Shown piece by piece: positions 57,432 through 64,000 of a stretch of 64,000 bases of DNA. The notes beneath the pieces were generated by a model. The model ran no database searches. It was not told the origin of the DNA and saw only the letters and a program-made list of their open reading frames with translations. Origin of the DNA: Cyathus striatus. Its lineage: Eukaryota > Basidiomycota > Agaricomycetes > Agaricales > Nidulariaceae. The stretch spans positions 1,922,001 to 1,986,000 of the forward strand of contig JAOVFP010000010.1 of NCBI GenBank assembly GCA_025738555.1. Direction: 5' to 3'. A program made the translations under genes and the position numbers. How positions within the stretch are numbered: position 1 is the first letter of the stretch; every line of letters starts with the position of its first letter.

Positions 57432-59057
57432 ATGATTTATGCTACCCCAGAATATCAAAGAGTTATTAACGTACGTCTCAGGCTATTACTTCTGGTATTA
57501 AGCATCATGTCAAGTTTCTATTTCAGAATATACGAGGTAAGCTTCGACAGTCCGTATGCTGAAAACAACCGACTCATGCGACTCAAGCTGCAAGTTTTAC
57601 GATATGTGTACGTCATCAACATTCCTTCAGTAATAACAACGTTTTTCGCAATGCTCATAGCTTCGTAGGTTTACGATACAATACTACTCTTCTCGTCGGA
57701 GCTCATATGGATTTGGCCGTACTCGTGGAACAAAGTGAAAGTATTGTATTTACTTACGAGGTACTTGCCCCTAGTTGAGTTCGGCGTGTTTCTTCTACGT
57801 ACGTGACTCTACTATCTGTCTAGAGAAGTCCGAGACTGATCATAGGTAGCGAATTTATTTCCTCAAAAAATTGGTCCTGGTGGATGTTATAAAAAGTTCC
57901 TTTGGGTTTCTATAGGTATTTCTAATCCTCATAACGTTTTGACCCTTGACTACGTACTAATGAATGGAATGCAGTAATACCAGCCATAGGAATAATACTC
58001 TCCGGATGTACCCTCGTCTCCCTCGCTTCCGTCTTGTCTTATCTAACCATAAATAAATAGTAATATTATCTATAACAACATACGCGATACTCGGTCACAA
58101 AAGAGTCTACAAATATATCCTATCTGGAGCATATATCGCAGCCGGTGCAGGAATAATAGCGAGCATCGGTGTGTTTGTGGCTTCTTTCGAATGTGAGTCT
58201 TTATTTCGAGGTAAAATAGAAATGCGCTAAATTTTTAGAGAAGTCGATAGCAAATGTCAGCTGGTACCGAATGCAGGTATGAAGTGGGCGATGGGCCCGT
58301 TTATTATTTTATTTATTTATTCTTGTTGTATGTCGCTTCCTTGCTCACACCGAGGATATGTTTGACGAAATGAGCAGTGCTCATGTTCTTAATGTCCATA
58401 GAACCAGTTCAAGCATGTAAGTCCTAAATTCAAATTTAATTAGACCTTGAAAGACTTGAATTCGCGTAGACCGATATGGGGGAGGAAGCAGACTTTTGTG
58501 GACTGTGTATCGAAATGGTGCGCCGCTTTACACGTAAACTTATGCATGTCGTTTGTTCTTATAACAGGCAAGGTCTAATGTACTACGTTTGCATGTTTGG
58601 TATGTATCCGCTTTTTCTTTTCAAATAGTTGCTAAGATTTAAAATGCAGCGTTGACGTTATCTGCAATAATTATATTTGCAACCTTAAACGTAAGTGTTC
58701 CTCTTAACCTCTACCCACTCCCCTGCTCATGTACATAAACAGGCCGACTACTGGTTTCTACTCGCATAGTACCTCCCTTTCCCTACTTTCCCTCCAACAT
58801 CTACTGATTAGTATCGATTCAGTTTAATGAGGTCATTCAACTCCGTCTTAATCTGCCGTATTGTTATTCGGACCAGGAGGAGAGGAAATGAAGGTACTGG
58901 TGTGGGAGAGAGCGACGACTGTACAATACGACCGACTCTTGTGTTTGCTCAGTGTTTGCCTTCCACGGTCTGGGTGGTATCGCGGCAGGTTGAAGATGTG
59001 GTAGAACTCCATTCGTATGATGATGTCATGGTGGAGGAGACGCAGGGGGTTATATGA
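57432..59057 (+). CDS. DUF6533-type integral membrane protein, copy 2
   Basis: Start MIYATPEYQRVIN at 57432. The exon layout matches copy 1 at 8.1 kb, including an intron after that codon, an apparent 10-nt micro-exon (aatatacgag), and the DUF6533 block VYDTILLFSSELIWIWPYSW with VKVLYLLTRYLPLVEFGVFL. Later exons give TYAILGHKRVYKYILSGAYI, AAGAGIIASIGVFVASFE, GGGSRLLWTVYRNG and ALTLSAIIIFATLN. The last exon has FNSVLICRIVIRTRRRGNEG and ends at 59057. The tail is predicted to be cytosolic and polar. About seven membrane spans are expected. Function is unknown. I saw no clear nonsense codon, but not every junction could be confirmed by hand. Confidence 0.65.
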
Positions 59058-59444
59058 AACTAGGATAAGTTAGTTGCTATGAACTTCACTTTACAACAGC
59101 GTTGACGAATCATCACAGGAAGCTATAGCCGTTCTACTATTCCGAATATAAATTGTTCATTGTTAAAAATGATGAAGCAATTGAATTATCGATCTCCAAA
59201 CGCACAAGTAATTTGTATGATATGCAGTATTAAACACCGGATGCTCGCGCAAAATTTTACACGCTCCTTGTCAACCGTGTCCCTATCTTGAACTTCAGTG
59301 GTCTGGGGATCGGTATGGCATTTCCTGTGTTTACATCAAGTATCCCACGTCACGTCAATTTGCGGGACACGAGCTGAGAATATAAAGTCACTCAAGTAAC
59401 TGTATCGGACAACTGTTATCGTAGAGTGACCTATGCACCTTCAA

Positions 59445-59970
59445 CCCAGACAGATTCATAAAAAATGGTAAGCTTGATCCCACTGTAAGAAATCCTAGCA
59501 CCATTGTATTCGATTTCGGAAGAAGGTAAGTAGCAAAAATTTGCTTCTTGAATTTCTAGTAATATACCCAATAGCATGGTCAACTCTTTGGTATACAGCT
59601 ACTGTAGAGCATATGTTCTCCCTGCACCGCAAAATGTGGATTTCATTCCTTTTCATTACTGCTGCCTCATTACCTACATGTTGTCAACCACACGACCTTT
59701 ACCTCACTAGCTACATAAGTGTCGTACCTACAGTCTGAGAATTAAGCTTCGTATTCCCCCTCACTTCACCTCGAATGCGAGCTCACCAGGATCTGGAGAT
59801 CGGACGGATGTGCCGACTACTCACACAATTTCTTCGTCGAGAGGATACCGCCTACCGGTTTTCCTCCTCTTCACTACACCTCTTCTTTCAGTGTTTGAAA
59901 TGGCAAAGAAGAAGGATCAGAATGGATTGAGCCTGTTGAGGTATGTGAATCAGCGTTGGTTTCGTGAGTT
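59445..59970 (+). pseudogene. cytochrome P450 C-terminal fragment
   Basis: It reads FIKNGKLDPTVRNPSTIVFD and FGRR, then an intron-like gap, then IAWSTLWYTAT, and after about 270 bp of unrelated sequence (59610-59875) FEMAKKKDQNG. This matches the C-terminus of the intact P450 at 60.5 kb. The heme-binding segment with its Cys (VCPGSH in the intact gene) is missing at the exon start, so the fragment cannot bind heme. It lies directly upstream in the same orientation and is a partial tandem copy. Confidence 0.75.
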
Positions 59971-60477
59971 ATTTTTGATGATCGGTATGAACGAAGAGAC
60001 TATTCGCTGGTGTGTATTCATGTGCACTAAGACTTGACTAAGGTGGTGACTGGAACACTTCGATCATCAAAATTATGTGGCTTTCAAACCCCTACTTACA
60101 TAAGTAAGTACACATGTTCGAGAAGCCGAAATATGATCCGCATGATCCGCATAATTAATGCCGAGAACATATCTCCGCTCGGGAGTCGGAACTTTACGCT
60201 CTCCGTGACCCATTTTAAGCCACAGTGGCCCGGGTTCGATATGATATTCTATGATAAACTATCGGGACCCGACATCGACTCCAATACAGGAACAAGCTCT
60301 TCTCATGATACTACTCTATTGGCACGTATCCCACGTCGAGTCAGAGAATCTACTGACATTGGAATGGAAGCGCTCCTGAGTCCTGTGCCATATCGGTAAC
60401 ATAAATAATCATATAAAGACATCAAACCCTTATCCCCCCCATCATTACATCGAGGAAAACCTCAGGGAGTTTCTTTC

Positions 60478-62614
60478 ATGCCAGGGATTAACGAAATCTC
60501 ACTTGTAGTGATCTGTCTCTCCCTAGCCTTCTACGGCTACTCCCGGAGAAAGAACGCACTTCCTCTTCCACCTGGTCCTCGCAAATATCCAATCATCGGA
60601 AACCTACTAGATATTCCCAGCTCTTTCCAATGGGAGACGTTTATGCAATGGAGTAAAGAGACTGGTATGTTCTTAAATCTGAACAATTGCTGTAATTTGA
60701 CCGTCTGCATAGGCTCGGATGTCGTATTCGTAGAAACAATAGGTGTCAAATTCATCATCTTGAACTCTATGGAAGCAGTGAACGATCTTCTGGCAAAACG
60801 ATCTTCAATTTACTCAAGTCGGTGTGTTCCTCACATCTTAAATTAGCCGACCTGGAAATTTTGACATGTTATAGTCCTATGTTTCATATGGCAATTGAGC
60901 TGTGTGTACCGAATGATTTATTATTTCAATTTTTTACAACTCATATGGCATCAAAAATAGGATGGGATGGGGATTCCAATTCTCAGTTATGCCTTATGGA
61001 GAAAAATGGAGGGATAGAAGACGACTGTTCCAGCGGCATTTTCCACTAGTCCGACATGACCACTATCGGCCAGTGCTGATGCGCTTCGTGAGAACTTTGC
61101 AATTAGGATTGCTAGAATCTCCAGACGACTTCTTCGAACATGTGGTGCAGTGAGTCTTTTGCGCTGAGTTTAGTACTCCAAGAGGCTAATGCGAAAGTTA
61201 GCATGAGTGGCGGATTCGCTCTTGCACTAGGTTATGGAATTAAAAGCAAACCTATTAATGATCCCTATATACAATTCTCCAGGGATACGCTTGGAGAAGG
61301 TCTTAGAGCAGGTGTACCAGGAAAATATTTAGTTGACACTATACCTCTTCTAAAGCATGTACCTGAATGGATGCCAGGTGCTGGGTTTAAGCGAAAAGCT
61401 AAGATTTTGTATAAAGGATCTCAGGAGTTTCGGAATGGACCTTTCCGAGAGGGTCAAAAAGAGCTGGTGCGTGGCGTTTTTCTCTGGATATTCCAAATCT
61501 CATGCTATCACAATTGAAGGCTGCTGGAACGGGAACGCTCTCGTTCCTATCTATGGCGATGGAAGAGTTGCCTGAGTACAAAGATCAAGAACGAGCTTTA
61601 GATGCGATAAAGGATGTTGCATCAATGTTTTATTCAGGTTTGATTACTCCTGATTCTGAAAGGTAGTAAACGTAGTACTCACTGATATATAGGCGGATCG
61701 GATACATCTGTATCCGCTGTATACACATTCATCCTCATGATGGCTCGCTTGCCCGAGATACAGCGCAAAGCTCGGCAAGAAATTGATAACATCGTTGGAG
61801 ATCAGCATTTACCATCTTTCGAAGACGAAATAAATCTCCCGTATTTGTCTGCCGTTTTAATGGAAGTTCTGAGGTATGTGATGGTCTTAGATCAAGTTCT
61901 TCAATCAATAAATCATACATGTCTGGCAGATGGCATCCTCCCATCCCAATGGGTAACTTCAAAGTCATATCAGAGAATTTGACCAGAACTTATGTCGGGT
62001 TTAGGAATCCCTCATTTCCTGGATGAAGACGATACTTATAAAGGTTACTATATGCCGGAGGGATCAATGGTGGTTGGAAATTGCTGGTATGATGGGTTGA
62101 TTGACATTCACACTATTTAAGCGTATACTAAACATATTTACTTGAAGGGCAATGTCACGGAACGAAAACGACTACCCAGATCCATACACTTTCAATCCTG
62201 ACCGATTCTTAAAGAATGGTGAGTTGGACCGTTCGGTCAGAGACCCTAGCACCATTGTATTCGGCTTTGGAAGAAGGTACTTAGGTCTCCTCCACTTCAA
62301 TTACCGCACCTCCAGCAATTGAAACATTATACCTTACAGGGTCTGTCCTGGATCTCACATAGCATGGTCAACACTATGGTACACAGCTGTATCCCTTCTT
62401 TCATTGTTTGAAATTGGGAAGAAGAAGGATCAGAATGGCGAAGAGATCGAGCCAGTTGAGGTATACGAGTCAGCTTTGGTGTCGTACGTCGTTTCTGCTC
62501 TGCATTGAAATGATCATTTCATAATCTTTACTTTGCAGACCGCCTTTAAAGTTCGAGTGTGAATTCAAGTTGCGTTCGAAGAAGAGGGAGCAACTAGTTC
62601 GTATGGGTAATTAG
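60478..62614 (+). CDS. cytochrome P450 monooxygenase
   Basis: The start at 60478 gives a short membrane anchor (ISLVVICLSLAFYGYSRR) and the hinge LPLPPGPRKYPIIGN. The C-helix region is MPYGEKWRDRRRLFQRHF. The I-helix is GGSDTSVSAVYTF, with the acid-alcohol pair Asp-Thr. The K-helix ExxR is EVLR in SAVLMEVLRWHP, with W-H-P across an intron. The meander region shows YPDPYTFNPDRF, and the heme loop VFGFGRRVCPGSH is assembled across an intron at about 62277-62339. The stop is TAG 62612-62614. About ten short introns were followed and none needs a frameshift. It is typical of agaric P450s that automatic pipelines label as O-methylsterigmatocystin oxidoreductase-like, but the substrate is unknown. 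Confidence 0.82.
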
Positions 62615-63358
62615 AGTCTCAGTATGTACATAGGAATTTTATGATGCAGTTAGCTCCTCATGCTTCAGCACTCGGTATCAAAAGTTCTTTGCTTTCATAT
62701 CCGAGTACTAGTTCTCCGTCGCAACGTACTCCTGGATATCGTGTTTTGGTAAGCATACTAGGATTCTCAAAAGATGTTTATACCAGGCTACTACGATAGC
62801 TCCACAGGTTCATCATGATGAACAACTTTGGGCCCTGATTGGTAAGATGGCAGAAGATACTTTGAAGCTAGTATCACCTTGCTACTTTCAATACTACTGT
62901 ACCATTACGACCAACTGCTCAGTCACTTGTCATACAGGGCCGTGAACTTGAACAGAACCTGGATTTGTCACACATCACAACCAAGTCTGAGCAGAGCTAC
63001 AAGAAACTTGGTCAAATTTTGCAAGCACTCTCTTCGTTTGCGAGCCTAAATTTGAACAGATTTGGGTTTTGTCACACATCTCATAGGTCATTGAACACAA
63101 GGTCCAACTGAACATGGCTGCCACGCAAAAATCTCGCGAACAGTTGGTCATAATGGTACAGTAATCTCATTGATTTTATGATATGGAATTATGTGTCTCA
63201 CAATCAAATGTTCAGAATACTCCAGCTTGTGAGCAATTATGAGCCATTAGGAGCTCTGCTTAACAGTTTATGCTATCATGAGTGGCTCCCAACAATTTGA
63301 TGTGCTCGCAAAGTACAACTACTATTATATTTGTATTGTTACACATCATATCATGCTA
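62615..63358. other. intergenic, no gene supported
   Basis: Nothing recognised. The phrase gtcacacatc occurs three times between 62960 and 63080 within otherwise unique sequence. Confidence 0.35.
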
Positions 63359-63961
63359 AGATAGGCCTCATACAGATTCGAATACCTCATGTGACTGGAA
63401 CGTAGGAGGTAGTACTTTGCAGTCTACCTTCCTCAAACTCAATGAACATAAAATTTAGCTCCAACGGGTTGTTTAGAATATGTATTTAAATAACTTATAG
63501 TTCCGATATTTTAAATAAAATGAGACTGGAGGAACCAGACCCCAAATTACTTAGATATGTCCCGTTATGGAAGATCCCTTAACCAATGCATGTAGAACAT
63601 GTATTCTGCACCGTAATTCTTTCACACTTACTAGATCGAAAATATAACTCCAACATGTTATATATAATATTGTTTAGAATATCTGGGAGCTTTGAGGTGA
63701 AACGATGACAAAATTTAAGGAACTAGTCCCCAAAATACTATGTGTTAAATGGTTTGTGTAGAAACATAACGATTTATCATGTTATTACTGTTTCAAATAA
63801 TATAATGAGTGAATAGCTGAATATACCAATCTTCCAAGATATATATGCATAATTTTACAGCTTCCTAAGGGTGTAAAATAACTTTAAAATATCAAGTTTA
63901 TGTCGAGTGCGTCTATTATGATGTCACGTGGGGTAGTTGAATCTGTATGAGGCCTATCTTA
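63357..63961. mobile_element. 601-bp TA-flanked MITE
   Basis: The element (63359-63959) begins agataggcctcatacagatt and ends with its reverse complement; with a few mismatches the inverted repeat extends to about 39 bp. TA dinucleotides flank it at 63357-63358 and 63960-63961. The interior is AT-rich and non-coding. This fits a Tc1/mariner-derived (Stowaway-like) MITE. Its TIR differs from that of the transposon at 33.15-51.48 kb, so another transposase would have mobilised it. Confidence 0.85.
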
Positions 63962-64000
63962 GTAGTACAGTACAACTTTTAAGAACAACATGTGTTACAT

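Overview
The window looks like a piece of a mushroom-forming basidiomycete genome (Agaricomycetes). Supporting this are the many 45-60 bp GT-AG introns, two genes of the DUF6533 type, two cytochrome P450 genes, a coiled-coil/F-box/leucine-rich gene, an S10 carboxypeptidase, and transposon families I recognise from agarics. All family names come from reading motifs by eye; no search was run.

Layout. 0-3.2 kb is repeat-derived: an 81-bp tandem array, an old gypsy-type LTR relic, a 1.26 kb terminal-inverted-repeat (TIR) element with a perfect 10-bp target duplication, and a short relic. 3.4-5.9 kb (minus) is a conserved multi-pass membrane protein. 8.1-9.8 kb is a damaged DUF6533 gene. 10.5-13.7 kb (minus) is an F-box gene split by a 1.27 kb Mutator-like non-autonomous element; taking out the element and one target copy restores the frame exactly. 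14.1-16.2 kb (minus) is a P450. 17.3-18.0 kb is a broken copy of an O6-alkylguanine-DNA alkyltransferase whose apparently intact relative lies at 19.1-20.2 kb. 20.7-22.0 kb is a tandem-repeat protein that shares the N-terminus, the repeat and the promoter of that alkyltransferase. 22.4-25.5 kb is a serine carboxypeptidase, and 27.4-30.8 kb is a large membrane protein.

33.15-51.48 kb is one nest of four mobile elements. The outermost is a Tc1/mariner-type transposon with TA target sites. Its transposase gene was cut by a 1.8 kb element (B) made mostly of repeats. The left end of B was then cut by a Ty3/gypsy LTR retrotransposon with a 5-bp target duplication, and the pol gene of that element was cut by a 4.27 kb element (C) with mirrored arrays. 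The retrotransposon also carries an antisense, intron-containing gene for a Zn(II)2Cys6-like coiled-coil protein between pol and the 3' LTR. LTR differences and nonsense codons in the nest are almost all CpG-type transitions, which points to cytosine methylation followed by deamination.

51.5-56 kb holds further transposon remains, including a 2.7 kb element with a Ulp1-like protease fragment. 57.4-59.1 kb is a second DUF6533 gene. 59.4-60.0 kb is a P450 fragment and 60.5-62.6 kb an apparently intact related P450. 63.36-63.96 kb is a small TA-flanked MITE. The window therefore combines a modest set of host genes with heavy, layered transposon activity; at least two host genes (F-box, DUF6533 copy 1) and several duplicates appear to have decayed.
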